From Toxorhynchites rutilus septentrionalis (taxonomy: Eukaryota; Arthropoda; Insecta; Diptera; Culicidae): 64,000 nt of DNA. The DNA lies in assembly GCF_029784135.1 (NCBI RefSeq), contig NC_073745.1:197373807-197437806 (forward strand), read 5' to 3'. The notes beneath the pieces were generated by a model. That model was not told the origin of the DNA and searched no databases. It saw only the letters and a list, made by a program, of their open reading frames with translations. The position numbers and the translations under genes are program-made. Below are positions 10,845-22,260 of this stretch, piece by piece. Each line of letters starts with the position of its first letter. Position 1 is the stretch's first letter.

Positions 10845-12110
10845 TTTTTTTATTCTTTATTTGAGAGGTTTTCAGCCTCCTGGGCTGGTTCGCCTCTTTA
10901 TCGACGGCATTGCCGCAAGTTTTGAGATCAAATTATCGCACGTAAAATTATTACCTAAAAGTTGACACAAAAATCAAACACATAAAAACCATTTTCAAAA
11001 CATAATTTGACAAAAAACCAACTTGCTGTTTGCTTGCTGGACCAGATGGCAAGGATGTCCTCGAACCATGGCTCCAGGCCAATGAAGAGGAAGCCGTGCC
11101 GTTGAAGATGCCGAAGTGTTCTTATTCCCCCTTTATTGTGGAGGGGAAGGAACAAGGATCTTCTTGACTGATCCATTGTTCTGACACTAAATCTTGAAAA
11201 ATAGTTCGGCATCGGCATCTCGTATACTCCCGCTAATTCCATGGAGATTTCGTAGATCATCATATATGGGGCAACCACACAGGAAGTGTTCAACGGAATT
11301 GTGAAGTTGGAAGTGGTCGCAAAATAGATGGAAAGGTCCTCTGTTGAATTCATGTGAGACCGAGTAGTGTCCGGTCCTCAGTTTGGACAGGATTCGTTGT
11401 TCTCTCATTCTTTGCTCGTCGTTGAACCTGACAGTCGAACCCTTGATTTTTCTGAGAAACCGTCCTCTCTCTACTTGCTACCTTTCGGTCCAAAAGGTCG
11501 CCCAAACCGGTCCAAAAACGTCGTCTTCACGTCGCCCAGCGGCACCTCCCGGGTGAAGAAAGGACCGGTGTGACTGATTCCAGCCAATCGGTCGGCCGTT
11601 TCATTCCCTGCGATGCCGTTGTGTCCGGGGACCCAAATGAGCACAGTGTCGGGCAATAGGTACTTCCTGATGGCCTGTATCCATGGATGTATGGACCTGG
11701 TCTCACCGATGGCATCAATGGCGCTCGCCGAATCGGAGACGATCAACAACGGCTCAGAACTGACAGTCCTGGCTATGATCGTCGAGTCTATGATCAGATC
11801 AAAAGGAGGTTCTCCAAATTCAGCACAGACAGAGGCAGCTGGTGTTGATGGCAGGAGGCCGGAGACAGTCCGTAGTGCTTTGTTATAGATGGGTGCAAGA
11901 TTTTTTGGGAGCTTGTCCTCAGCCAAACACGTCAGTTCGAGGCCATAGGTGAGGCGGCTGCTTATGATATCTTTGGCCATCCGTAGCCGGATCTTTCTGT
12001 TGTTGCTCCGGTGCGGTTTGCAAATAGTTTTCAACAGATTTAACCGGGTGGCACAGTTCTTCTTAACTTCCTCAAAATTGCGGAGGAAGCCTCATAAGCC
12101 TCATATCAAC
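10845..12110 (-). pseudogene. I-clade LINE 3' half (RT end, RNase H, C-terminal CCHC-like region)
   Basis: Minus strand. 11471-12034 encodes the thumb/connection of a LINE polymerase and an RNase H: LLIVSDSASAIDAI followed by VLIWVPGHNGIAGNETADRL, the second and last acidic positions plus the HG.GNE.AD signature. There is an internal deletion between the thumb and the RNase H. 11187-11408 holds the conserved tail RILSKLRTGHYSVSH and VEHFLCGCP. The presence of RNase H points to the I/MosquI group. The 3' untranslated end is near 10845-10900. Confidence 0.8.
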
Positions 12111-12177
12111 AGTCCCGTTGAGAACAGTCCAACTGTGAACATTCGAACAATAGGAATATTCTAACGCCGAAAAAGGC

Positions 12178-12247
12178 GGCATGTGTTGTGTATCGATAGA
12201 ATTGGAATACTCGGCATGTGTTGTGTATCGATAGAATCGAAATATTC
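12178..12247. repeat. Two 35-bp tandem copies
   Basis: GGCATGTGTTGTGTATCGAT begins both units (12178 and 12213); units differ at a few bases in their last third. It lies between the LINE 5' breakpoint and a SINE. Confidence 0.8.
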
Positions 12248-12267
12248 TTCGGCCTAAACTGCTACTT

Positions 12268-12540
12268 ATGTGCACCCGTGGCCGAGTGGTTAGCGTCCCA
12301 CACTATCATGCCGGGTGTTCGGGTTCGATTCCCGTTCTGGTTGGGGGATTTTTCGTCAAAGAAAATTCTTCCGGCTTGCACTGTGGTCACGCGTATTCTA
12401 GAGCTTGCCACTTTAGAGTACATTCAAGGCGTGTTATTCGGCATAGAAATCTCAACCAAGTATTAATGAACGACGCTAGTTAATGAATACGTTGAGACGA
12501 CAAAAGTTCCACAGGGAACGTTAACGCCATTCAAGAAGAA
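12268..12540 (+). mobile_element. tRNA-Ser-like SINE
   Basis: The head has the A box tggccgagtgg (about 12280) and the B box ggttcgattcc (about 12323) at tRNA spacing. The downstream body runs to about 12540 with no coding capacity and no long variable-arm structure, so it is a SINE rather than a functional tRNA gene. Flanks share a weak gctact direct repeat only. Confidence 0.7.
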
Positions 12541-13328
12541 GCTACTGTGTAATAGATAAAAAAACAAATGTTTATCGATGGATAGGAATCTTACGCCTAA
12601 AAAATTGGCTACAGTGTAATATACAACAATAGTTATCTTAACATCAAAATGTATACGAATAAATTCGGCTCTGTGACTGCTGAATTGCTAAATGAGCCTA
12701 ATAAAACGGATGGGATAAAAAAAAAACATCCTCCATCCTTACTCAGACATGCTACTATAGAGATCCATCATTTACAGGCGGAGTAAAACCAATAAATGTA
12801 CGCAGTGAGTTTCTACAAAACACTACACCCTGGTTCTCTAAGGCTGAACTTTACAAATAAAATTAACATTTCTATCTGAAAAAACGCAGACATACAATTT
12901 AAAACAATATTTCGAAATGATTAAGGTCATCGATTAAAATAAAGACATGAACATGAATTTCAGCGTTCTATATTTCGATATGTAACGTGATGATTTCCTA
13001 CTTTTGCTCTCAGTGACGTGACTTTATGCTCGAAACCTACAAATTTAGATACCTTCTTAATGTTTGATGCTTGACGATGGCAAAAAATGAAACAGCATAC
13101 AACCTGCTTGAAAATAGTTTAATGATTCACCACAAACTATAAATATGATCTACGAAACGTGTTGTAAATATTTGATCTGTCACAAGAGTTAAATATAATT
13201 CGATTCACGATAAAAAGTTATTGTGCTATTTTTCTCCGAGTTTGTCTTTCATTACGACAGGTGATTAAACTTGCGATTCTACAATAAATAAATCCCTCCA
13301 CCGAGCTAACGAGCATCATTCCCTCATA
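12541..13328. other. AT-rich region, presumed 3' flank of the F-box gene
   Basis: Nothing coding is seen. Because the F-box/LRR gene ends at 13329 on the minus strand, its 3' untranslated region should occupy the right part of this stretch. Confidence 0.4.
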
Positions 13329-15074
13329 TTAGACGTATAATGATCGTATACTTTTCACGCTCTCTATCCGTTGTTTGGCTTCGTCTGATAACAGTGGACA
13401 GTTCATTATGTTGAGCCACACCAGCATCCGACAGTTATCGATTATATAGCCGATCGAAGCGTCTGTAATCGATCGACATCCGTCTAGATTGAGCAGCTTC
13501 AGCCGTTTCAAATCACGGCATAACAGTAGCACTGCGCTATCACAAATCCGCTTGCATGCGTCCACATGGACATACTCCAGTCTCGGGCACTGTCTCACTA
13601 GCGATCGTACCCCAAAGTCGGTAATGTTCAATCCTCGGAGGTCAATCTTTTTCAACCGTGGGAAGCACAACGCAACCAACGTTTCGTCTGATAAATCTCT
13701 GCATCGACTAAGATTCAAGTAACACAGCTTCGAGAGGTTTGTAACGGGATAGAATCGAATACGCTCGAACGGCATATTGACACTATCGAACACGGTTCGG
13801 CTGAAGAAACTGTCGTCGATATCGAATGTACGCTGCAAATTAAGGTACTCGAGCGATTTCAAGTGGGCGAAGGAAAGCTGCAAATCATGAATGTTCTCGT
13901 ACGAACATTGATACAGCGTCAGACTGCGAATGTTTGGAGATTTTTCGAAAAACCTGGGCAGTATATTCCTCGAAAAAGTGGCCGCCGAGACATACAACTT
14001 CTCCAAGTTAGTATTTCCATACGCGCTGAGGTCTAAATTTCCTGCTACATGGGTTGAGTCGGTTATTTTGAGGTACTCCAGGCGCTGCATGTTACACAAG
14101 AACGATTGTTGCAAATTGTGCGTTCGACAGATGTGTAACTTAATGCGCTTCATGTTCGGCAAAGACCTGCTGATTTCACTGAGCATCTGAAGAGATAGAA
14201 CATCAACATCAACCTGGTGTATAGCCAGCTGATATATGAAATGCATTCAAACCTGGTCGTCTGCTGGGAACAGATTATCGATGTTCAGATGTATGATCGT
14301 GGGTTGCACTCGACACAGTTGCATAATATCCCGCTGTTTGAGGTCATAGCTCGACTTGAGCGAAATCTTCTTCAATTTGAGTCGTTCGATGGTTGATATT
14401 CTCTGCAATAGCAGCGCTCCCACTTTGGTATAGCTCAAATTTATCCCTTCCAGAGTGTTTCGTACCGTGTGCACGAATTGGACGAGTTTCTCACCCCAAC
14501 CTTCAAAAGAAGAATAGTTCAGTTTGAGTACCTTCAGACGTGGGCACATTTTCTTGAACATTTCGAAACACTCATCGAAGACAAAAATGGATCGAAGCGT
14601 AAGAGTTTCCAACTTTTCCAATTTGAAATTGATGACAACGTTTTGGATGCGAAAATCCTCAAATTTTGTCGTTTTGAGGGCAAAGTACTTAAGATTTGGT
14701 GTGAGCCTCAGCATCTGAACAAGCGTTTCGCCAGAAATCGAACAGTCGTTCAATGTAAGGTCTTGCAGCTTTGCTCCAATTGAACGCCACAGAGATCCCG
14801 CCTCTTCGATAGCCACGGCCTTGAGAGTTGCTCTGGTGTAGCAGCCCTTCGACATGGACAGAATGCGACTCTGTTCACAGCCCTCGTACAATCGACAGTT
14901 TTTGAAGGAAAGTAAAAATTTGTCCATCAATGGAGTGCTGTAGCATACCGTGTCGTACCAATGATGGCAGGTGAGTCGTACTTGGGCAAGGTCTGACATG
15001 GATAAATGTCGAAAAATGGAAACCAAGATTTCGGTAGGTAATCGAGGCAGTGTTGGTATCGCAGGTAGGTCCAT
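13329..15074 (-). CDS. F-box and leucine-rich-repeat protein
   Basis: Likely substrate-recognition subunit of an SCF ubiquitin ligase. The ATG at 15074 opens directly into an F-box (LPTEILVSIFRHLSMSDLAQ, residues 12-31), which would bind Skp1. The remainder is a run of LRRs of the FBXL cysteine-containing type, clearest near the C-terminus (blocks such as LCYLNLSRCRDLSDETL and LKLLNLDGCRSITDASI). A TGA at 14247-14249 would stop the frame, but a 66-nt intron with ends GTTTGA...CTCTTCAG (14187-14252) removes it in frame and joins two repeat halves at normal LRR spacing. The predicted product is 559 residues from exons 15074-14253 and 14186-13329. The target substrate is unknown. No ortholog name can be given from sequence alone. 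Confidence 0.88.
14187..14252 (-). other. Predicted 66-nt intron of the F-box gene
   Basis: Donor CAG|GTTTGA is non-standard but usable; acceptor TCTATCTCTTCAG has a good pyrimidine tract. Length is a multiple of three and it contains the only in-frame stop between two LRR blocks. Two other AG acceptors in the region would give introns too short for insects. Confidence 0.7.
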
Positions 15075-16114
15075 TGCCGTTTTCCTATTGATGTTTCAAG
15101 CGATTGCCTGCAGTCGAACGAGAAACACCCAGTAACTACGATGTTATGAAAAATATGACACGACACAGCTAAACAAAGCAACAATTACAGGATCACTCGG
15201 AGGAATATCTTTCGGACGATTTGTTTACCAAAAACTGTTGCCACATTAGGCAGCTGTGTTGCCAAACACATCCAACAAAACTTACAGCATCGATGCAAAC
15301 TACACTGAGAGGAATCATTAGTAAATATTACTAATTTTTTGGTACATGTTACCAATTCCAGAGTGATTTTCTACCCTACTAATCATTGGTACATTCTACG
15401 AAAACAGATTGGTAGGTTTATATGTCAAACGAAACTACGATCCGGACTTACTACTGGTCCAGTGTTGGATCAATATCAGCTCAATGAAGGTAATTTGTCG
15501 GTTCAATAAAGGGCGTTTATTGATTAACCTTTGGAACGATATCAGTAGAAATGTTGTTTCTCAATTGTAAGAGTTATTCATCAGGGTTAAAATATTTTTT
15601 TCCTTTTTGTTTTATTTAAAATCCTGTGTTTGATAACATGTTATTTTAATATAATATTTCACTAATAACTTATTCTATATACAATTTCAATAGTTCTACA
15701 ATAAAAAAAATGAAAAATATGAAAACAACAATAATTCTCGTCGCAATAACTCCTTCTACTGCATCGCTGTCTCTAGAGAATGGGGCGCTGATTAGCAGGA
15801 AGTTGATGACACCAGTACCCAGTACTCTTAGTTCGTATTTATTCCTCTCGTGCTCTGAAGAAGAAAAGAAATATTGATATATTGATGGTATTAAAAATAT
15901 AAATTTAAGATTTACAGATTGTGTCTACTTACGATCTTGTCGTGGATATTTAAGAAGAAAACGATTACGTCTCCGACCAGGTATCGCCTACCGAAATCTT
16001 CGACCCTGCGCAGGTGTAGTTTACTTGCCCATTTAATTGTGACGCTCTGGAATGCCCCAGAGTTCGAAGAAGGGGGTTCATATAAACTTACATTTGAAAT
16101 TTTTCGGCAACCAT

Positions 16115-16329
16115 CTATGTGGTTTGCTCTTGGTGAGGCAGTGGAAATGTGTTTTCAGTAGGAATTTGGGGCTTGTTTTCTTGTAACAGAACAACTACAT
16201 TGGATTGAGGGGTCGTGATTGGTCGTATTGAACAATCGGATTCGATATTTGTGCTCATGCTTATATTGTAGCCATCAAAAGCACACGATGGATCATCATT
16301 CCCCAACATCGTTTCGGAATTGCAGTCCT
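16115..16329 (-). pseudogene. Exon-like segment inside the unclassified element
   Basis: About 70 residues on the minus strand after a good 3' splice site (T-rich tract then gtttcatcag). The product is Ser/Thr/Asn/Gln-rich with no known motif. It may be a last exon, since it ends in TAG within the element. Confidence 0.35.
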
Positions 16330-16960
16330 GATGAAACAAAAAAAAACTAATTCAAACAGATTGTTAACAAAAAACTACTTTTACAAACCCTCATCAGTCC
16401 CACAGTCCGTACCTCAAACTAAAAGTATGTCTGTCTTGACATAACAGCATACGTCTACTCCGCTAGGTGCGTTCTGATGGTTGCGAAGTTCTGTCTGAAT
16501 GCTTCCTCCGCAAGGGGCTCATTCGTCTCACCAGTTTGTTGGTCCGAATTGTATCCATAGATCAACAGCTTTCTGATAGTCGCCATAGCCGTATATGCTG
16601 TACGGAACTGAATGGGAGCTACGATGGTTTTCGTTGGCTTTGTTTAACTTTGTTGAATTCGCTCTTTGTCTCACAAGTTGTGAGTGCTCTCGACCAGCAG
16701 ATCGCCGAATTCTTCCATCTTAGGGTTCAATATCGCAGACAGAAACGCGGAAACCAAAATAAAATTGACAACTTAGCTTCGACGAGCAGCTCATCACCGG
16801 AAAAAAAACATTCAAGTTAGATTAAAATCAAACATGCATTGGCTCTCCATTGAACATAAACCGTATCACCGACGCTGAGATCTAGCGTGCAATTCCATTC
16901 CTTTTGCGATGAATAGTTTTGTCACGTCCGGAATCATGAGTATGCAAATTATTACCAACG

Positions 16961-17389
16961 TCATTTTCGCCCCATTTTTACATCCTCAACATATTCAGCA
17001 GTATTGGCCCAATTAATTCGCAAACGCGGTGTCATGTTTGTGCACGTTTGTCCGTTATGGTCCATAGTAATTTCAAAGTAACACTTCTGGTACACCCCAG
17101 ATTCCTCAACACGATGAACGAGGATATTAGGATTACCGACCAACCAACCATACCGACCATTACCAACGCACAGTGAACACAACACATACAAAATAATCGG
17201 AGCACGATTATGGTTCTCGAGAGGCGAGATATTTACAAATCGATCCGGAGTCCTTACTAGATGCTTGCGTTCCAAGATGGGGGATGAGCCAATTAAAATG
17301 ATTTGAGTTAGCAAACTGAGTTTTCCTTGATGACAACCGCTAGTAGTTGGAACAGATATCCGGATATCGACTCCCAACTTTTTCATCAC
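16961..17389 (-). pseudogene. Unrecognised protein-coding segment inside the unclassified element
   Basis: An open frame of about 140 residues on the minus strand, preceded by an intron-like piece (gtatgg...ttttccag, about 17401-17461). The composition looks like a globular beta-rich domain (alternating hydrophobic strands, segments ILYVLCSLCVGNGRYGWLVG and RLRINWANTAEYVEDV). No catalytic DDE/D signature, zinc finger set or helicase motif is seen. The frame closes at 16961; sequence further 3' in another frame (about 16850-16900) could be its continuation after splicing or a frameshift. Function unknown. Confidence 0.4.
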
Positions 17390-18174
17390 TAGCCATCTGG
17401 AAAACGAATGAAAAGATGATCGAAAAATCTACTTTCGTACATCGGAAGGCCATACCTTGTAAATTTTATGAGCAAATGACTATACTTGCGGTAGCGTAGC
17501 TTGCTCCTCCTTCATTGATTCTTGCCTGCACCTGAGCCTGATAGGGATTTTCGATGCTCCAGTGAAGAAACAGAAGAGCTATTCGTGCTGGAATCAGCTG
17601 CACTTGTTGATTCGCTGGTCGCTGCCGTTGGTCGACGAAAAGATACGCTCATTTGATACCGTTTGCACGGACCGATGGTGAATCGTTATTGGTTCTTCCT
17701 TTCCCTAGTTTGTATCGCCAAATATTAGCATCGAATCATGGCTGTTGTAAAATGTTCGTTTACGATTGATCGCAAATGGAAATGCTTCTATCAGTAGTAG
17801 AATAGAAGAAACGTATGAAAATGAGTATATTTCGGAATATCTAGAATTTACCAACATAGAGAAAACATTAGATAAGAACGGAAACATAACAAAAACAAAT
17901 GCTTACCTCCGAATTGCTTCGCTTCCACAAAAAAATGGCGATTACGAAGTGCGCACTTCACAGTCGCTAGGAATGAAAACATTGAAGGTTACAAATGGCA
18001 TGAAGTAAAATGTACGAATCTCTGGTAGGGATGTACATTACATCTGACATCAGATTTACCGGATTTTGGTAATATGTACAAAAAATTTGTACATTTTACC
18101 AATGTTTCAACTACTAAAGATTTGGTAGCTTCATTTACTAATGGTTGTCTCCAGTGTACTTTAAGGCTGTATTA

Positions 18175-18527
18175 AGGTGGCCGTACACTGTTTGCCCGGA
18201 GGTCAAATATTTGATATTTTTTGACAGATAAGGTTTGATTTTATATTTGTACAAACACTATTTTGTTTGCCACTCTTCAATTTTCAACAGTAGTAAACAA
18301 TATCAAACACCGAACATGGAAAAAAATCAACTGAAATATTCAAGGTAACCTAATCATGTACCGACAGGTTCGAAGAACGGACTGAAAAAATATTTTAGGC
18401 ATCCAATAATTGAATATTTGCTTGTCGTGTTTTGTATAGAATATATTTGATCAGTACACGTTGACCAAATTTTATCTGTCAAAAAGAGTCAAATATTTGG
18501 CTTCCGTCAAACAGTGTATGAGCACCC
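18175..18527. mobile_element. 353-bp MITE with TTA target duplication
   Basis: Termini AGGTGGCCGTACACTGTTTG and, in reverse complement, GGGTGCTCATACACTGTTTG; the inverted similarity continues through TCAAATATTTGA and TTTTTGACAGATA. TTA flanks it at 18172-18174 and 18528-18530, suggesting PIF/Harbinger mobilisation. A related fragment lies at 20988-21187, and another terminus at 18529-18553 is cut by the next MITE. Confidence 0.8.
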
Positions 18528-18553
18528 TTACACTGTTTATTCGAAGGCCAAAT

Positions 18554-18809
18554 CAAGACGGGTCTATGGTACTAGGTGAGGCCGTTTCGTCACTAAGTTG
18601 GTTAGGGGAGCGGTATATGAAAACAGTACGGAAGAAAGCAGAAGGGGAATTATTTGCTTGAAGCGTGAAAGAGACAGACTGATCACGAGCGAGCTCCGGC
18701 ACAAGCGTATTGTGTTTTGTTTACAAACAAAACACAGTAGACTTCCAAGATGGCTGAAGAGTGGTTTTAGCAAGTTGGCCCACCTTAGGATATACTTCTA
18801 CGCGCCTTG
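18554..18809. mobile_element. 256-bp hAT-type MITE, copy B
   Basis: Same length and sequence family as 118-373 with only scattered differences. Exact 8-bp duplication ggccaaat at 18546-18553 and 18810-18817. The 11-bp-arm inverted repeat is at 18712-18735. It landed in a terminus of the neighbouring TTA-type MITE family. Confidence 0.9.
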
Positions 18810-19350
18810 GGCCAAATATATTAACGAATTCGTTTTTGTTCAGTTTCAACCAAGATGGTGGAGTTAACAGGTGGTTCGTAATTTACACTACATATTTAGA
18901 AAAGACGTATGAGGAATGGCAAGGCGAAAGCTTTGGATTTGTTTATGTTATTACTTACGTTGGTATGGTTTTGAAGCAGTATAATAAATAAACAGTTGTC
19001 GTTGAAAATAGTAAGCTAGTAACCTTTATGCATATGCTTCCACCAGTAGGCTCGGCTAATGTGATATGATTTATGCAGGGAATGCTTTGATCGTGGTACC
19101 CTCACTGGTGCATAATTTGCAGCTTTGTTTTTTGTGCTGGTTCATAACGGCAATCAACCGTGCCGGTGAAACTGTAGTCAATGTTTAGTGGTGTTTGGAT
19201 ACCATCTATGTAAATAAATTCAAACTTACAGGATACGTCCGAACGACAGTTCTGACATTACGTTTTACCTTCCACTTCACTTTCCTTGGTTTCAACCCCA
19301 GTGCCGCACTAACTGCTGTCAAAATGTTTTTTTATTCACTCAGTTTCAAC
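18810..19350. other. Repeat-rich spacer
   Basis: Contains repeated TTTCAACCAAGATGG- and TTTCAACCCCAGTGCCGCAC-like phrases that recur around 19713-19740. No gene seen. Confidence 0.35.
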
Positions 19351-19711
19351 CAAGGTTCCTCTATATATACAAGGTGAAACAATAATATGAAATGCACGTT
19401 CAGCCATATTGGAATTGCTGTTGGTATTGTTTACAAACAGCAAAAGAACGCTGCCGGCGGCTCTCTACAAACACCTACGACGCTTTTTCGAACGATGCCT
19501 ACTATGTTCGGCTTTCGCGAATTTATGTGAAAAAGAAGGGATGATTTTGTAGAATTTCATTCTCATTTCCACTACTCTCGCATGTGAAAATGCAAAAATG
19601 GCGTATACTAGTAATAACAAAACAAACAACCCCCGCTCCACAAACCGTAATCCCCTTCTTATTGAAGTGATTATGTTGTTTCACCTGTTATACATTGATA
19701 TAAGCGCCTTG
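19351..19711. mobile_element. 361-bp MITE sharing CAAGG ends
   Basis: Left end CAAGGTTCCTCTATATATAC and right end (reverse complement) CAAGGCGCTTATATCAATGT are inverted, and further in both carry AGGTGAAACA. The exact 8-bp direct repeat gtttcaac flanks it (19343-19350 and 19712-19719). The CAAGG-C-G-C terminus is shared with the 256-bp MITE, so both are probably moved by the same hAT transposase. Confidence 0.8.
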
Positions 19712-20987
19712 GTTTCAACCTAGTGTCGCACTAGGTTCGCCCCGAAAGCTGTTAGTTTCGCACTGAGATGTTTCACGGGTTGGCACTCAGGTTCACCAAT
19801 ACAACTATACTGAACTGACAAGTTCCGAGTATTGTTTTGGAAAATCTATAAATGAAGACTATGAAAATGAAAAACCTGCTGCTTTTGCTTTTGTATTATT
19901 GGAATTGTAATCCAAATCAGATTCTGATTTTGAAGAGTATATTCGCGTAGACTGCATTAAGCTACGTGTGCTTTCATTGGGAGGCGAAAATGGATATTCA
20001 GGTGGAATAAACATGCTTTCAAAATCAAAAATATGAATAAAAATTTACTTTAACGTAAGGAATATTTATTTCATGTGATGAAATAAGAGGGTTTTTTTTT
20101 CTGATATCGCAGAAACATATTGAACGAAAACTGTGTCTAATTATGATTTTATATTATAATAGTACAAACAGGAAATGCATCGACAAATGGTTAAGTGAGT
20201 GTCAGAACTACGTGTGTTAGATAATCAAACAATATGAAGTAAAAATTTTCATTCAAATTTTTATATTTTTAAACTGCACTTGGCACTTCTGATCTGATAG
20301 AGAATAATTTACCCCCAAAGCTCTAATATTGCCACCAGACGTCGACACTGTACATTTGTCGTCGCAAATATAAACAAATCAGACTATATAACGCACACTA
20401 ACAAACCACCGCATTCGTGAAACGGAAAACGTTTGTTTATTACAGAGTCAGTTTGGCACTGACTCAGTTTTAAAAACGAATTCGCTATATGACTCTTTGA
20501 CAAATAAAGTTTGGTTTGTATTTGGTAAAGGGATGCCAGGTGATTTTTAAAATGTTTTCACATACTACGAAGAAATGTCTTCAAATGTCTTCACCATCTT
20601 ATCGGAGGAAACCAAAATTCATAACTTACTTTTGAACAAACTTTGATAGCTTATTCAATGTTTATATTAATTGGTATTGTTATATAGCGCATTTCATTAA
20701 AATTACCTTCAGGTTTTGAAGTTTATTCCAATAAATGTGTACAAAGAATATATTGCGCAACTGTGAATTATATTTTATGAGTTTAGAAATAATAATTGGC
20801 TTGATAAACCGTTGATTGAGTTATACCCCAGTTCATCCATATAAACGAAATTGTGATAACTCAATCTGTTTTTGGTTGTAACTCAATATAACTCAATATA
20901 ACCATATAACTAATTATTGAAACGGTATGTTACCAGAAAACTTTTGATTTGTGAAGTGGTCGTTTGAATGATTTTGAATTTGATGAT
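19712..20987. other. AT-rich intergenic sequence
   Basis: No ORF, splice-supported exon or element end recognised over about 1.3 kb. Confidence 0.35.
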
Positions 20988-21187
20988 GCAAACAATGCCA
21001 AACATCGAACATGGAAAAAGTTCGACTGGAATATTTAACGTAACATAACTGACATGTACTGACAGGTTTGAAGAACAGACCGATAAAAAAATGGGCATTC
21101 AATAACTGTATATGTGCTTGTCGTGCTTTGTGTCAAAAATATTTGTACACATTGATCAAAATTTTAGCTGTCAAAAAGTGTCAAATA
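20988..21187. mobile_element. Fragment of the TTA-type MITE
   Basis: Collinear by eye with 18298-18500: shared phrases include CATCGAACATGGAAAAA, GAAGAACAGACCGATAAAAA, GTGCTTGTCGTG and TAGCTGTCAAAAAGTGTC. Both termini are missing. Confidence 0.7.
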
Positions 21188-21654
21188 CCAGGATCGACTA
21201 TTGGAATAACTTTTTTGGGAATTTGACGCAATCTGAGTCAATGGCCGATCCGTTGTTGGAAGTGGCAGCCTCTCGCAAGCAAACCTGTGTTCCACTGATT
21301 ACCCGGTTAGTTTGAAACATCCGCGTTAACGGCATTGAGCTTCGTTTACTAGTTTAGGGGCACCATAGTTAATAATTGATTTTTAGACGGAATGGATTAT
21401 AAATTTTGAAATTGAATTTATAAATTTAAATTAACTTCTCTATATCAAATTTGTATTCTATTTAAATGAAAAAAAAATTCTTCGCAGATGGTGAAAAGAT
21501 CTTATAAGAAAATTGTTTATGAAAACAAGTTTATATTATATTGAAATGTTTCAGGAAAAATGTTGAAAATGTATAAACAAATGGTTAAATGGATTTGGCC
21601 TATAATCACCATAGTTCTAGATATGTGCGAGCACAAGTGATGGAAGATGGGTTT

Positions 21655-22260
21655 TTTTTTACTCTACACTCGGTCGCGCTAGAGTGTGGAAAGAGAGCGC
21701 ACAAACTCTCTGCAGTGCAGCGGATAAATTCACTGAAGAGTATACTTTAGTGAGCTCTTGCCTGTGCGCTTTGGCTGACGCTCTGGCTGACGCTCTGGCT
21801 GGCGCTCTAGTGGATGCGCGTAGGTAGAAGAACAGAAGTGACTTTCAATTTACTTAGCGCTGTGGTTTGCCTGAAAAAAATAAACCGAGATGAAACATGA
21901 GTATGGATTGTATGAGGAATGAGATTGCACTCTTCAATTTACTCTTCAGTGTACTCCTCAGTGTGGCAGAGTGCGGATCAGCGCGTTTCAGTGCTGGACA
22001 CAGGTTTTCGCACACTCGAGAACCCAAGCGTAAAGAGAGTGTGACTCACTCGCACTAAAATTTCTCCGAACTAGCGCACACTGACTATTTATATATTCAC
22101 CGGTGAAAGGGAAAAGCGCATGGTTTCTCTTTGGTGAGTAATGACTGCATACTCAGTTTACGCATGAAACTCGCGCGCTTGTGTATCATTTTAGTGAAAA
22201 TGCCATAACTGCTCACCAGTTGCTAAATTCGGTTGCTAAACACAATAGGCAACCCTCCAT
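21655..22260. repeat. GAGTG-rich low-complexity segment with imperfect inverted symmetry
   Basis: Short motifs ACTCT, GAGTGTG, CACTGAAGAGTA and GCGCTAG occur many times on both strands. The left part (21660-21760) partly mirrors the right part (21925-22080). It may be a degraded foldback element. No coding capacity. Confidence 0.45.
21769..21816. repeat. Four tandem 12-bp units
   Basis: Unit CTCTGGCTGACG repeated four times with one change in units 1 and 4, inside the GAGTG-rich segment. Confidence 0.9.

Larger units (their letters stand above)
15303..18156 (-). mobile_element. Unclassified 2.85-kb element with inverted ends
   Basis: The ends read CACTGAGAGGAATCATTAGT on the left and, in reverse complement, CACTGGAGACAACCATTAGT on the right. 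Each is next to a TA dinucleotide (15301-15302 and 18157-18158). Further in, both ends share ACATGTTACCAA/ACATATTACCAA-like motifs, but the similarity fades. The interior holds minus-strand exon-like pieces with credible acceptor sites (gtttcatcag near 16329, ttttccag near 17401). I do not recognise the encoded proteins as any transposase family. Confidence 0.6.

Noticed and set aside
12280..12335. Functional tRNA-Ser gene
   Set aside because: A and B boxes are present, but the body continues as a SINE and I cannot fold a complete cloverleaf with a long variable arm.
14246..14250. Stop-start pair TGA-ATG as a bicistronic F-box/LRR transcript or stop readthrough
   Set aside because: A 66-nt intron with proper ends explains it better and keeps LRR spacing.
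16961..17389. Faint resemblance of the segment around LYVLCSLCVG to the p53-family DNA-binding domain
   Set aside because: Only a short Cys pattern fits; the remaining zinc ligands and the DNA-contacting C-terminal motif are absent. Not safe without a profile search.
17766..18008. 80-codon plus-strand open frame in the unclassified element
   Set aside because: Lies on the strand opposite the exon-like pieces and has no motif or upstream exon.
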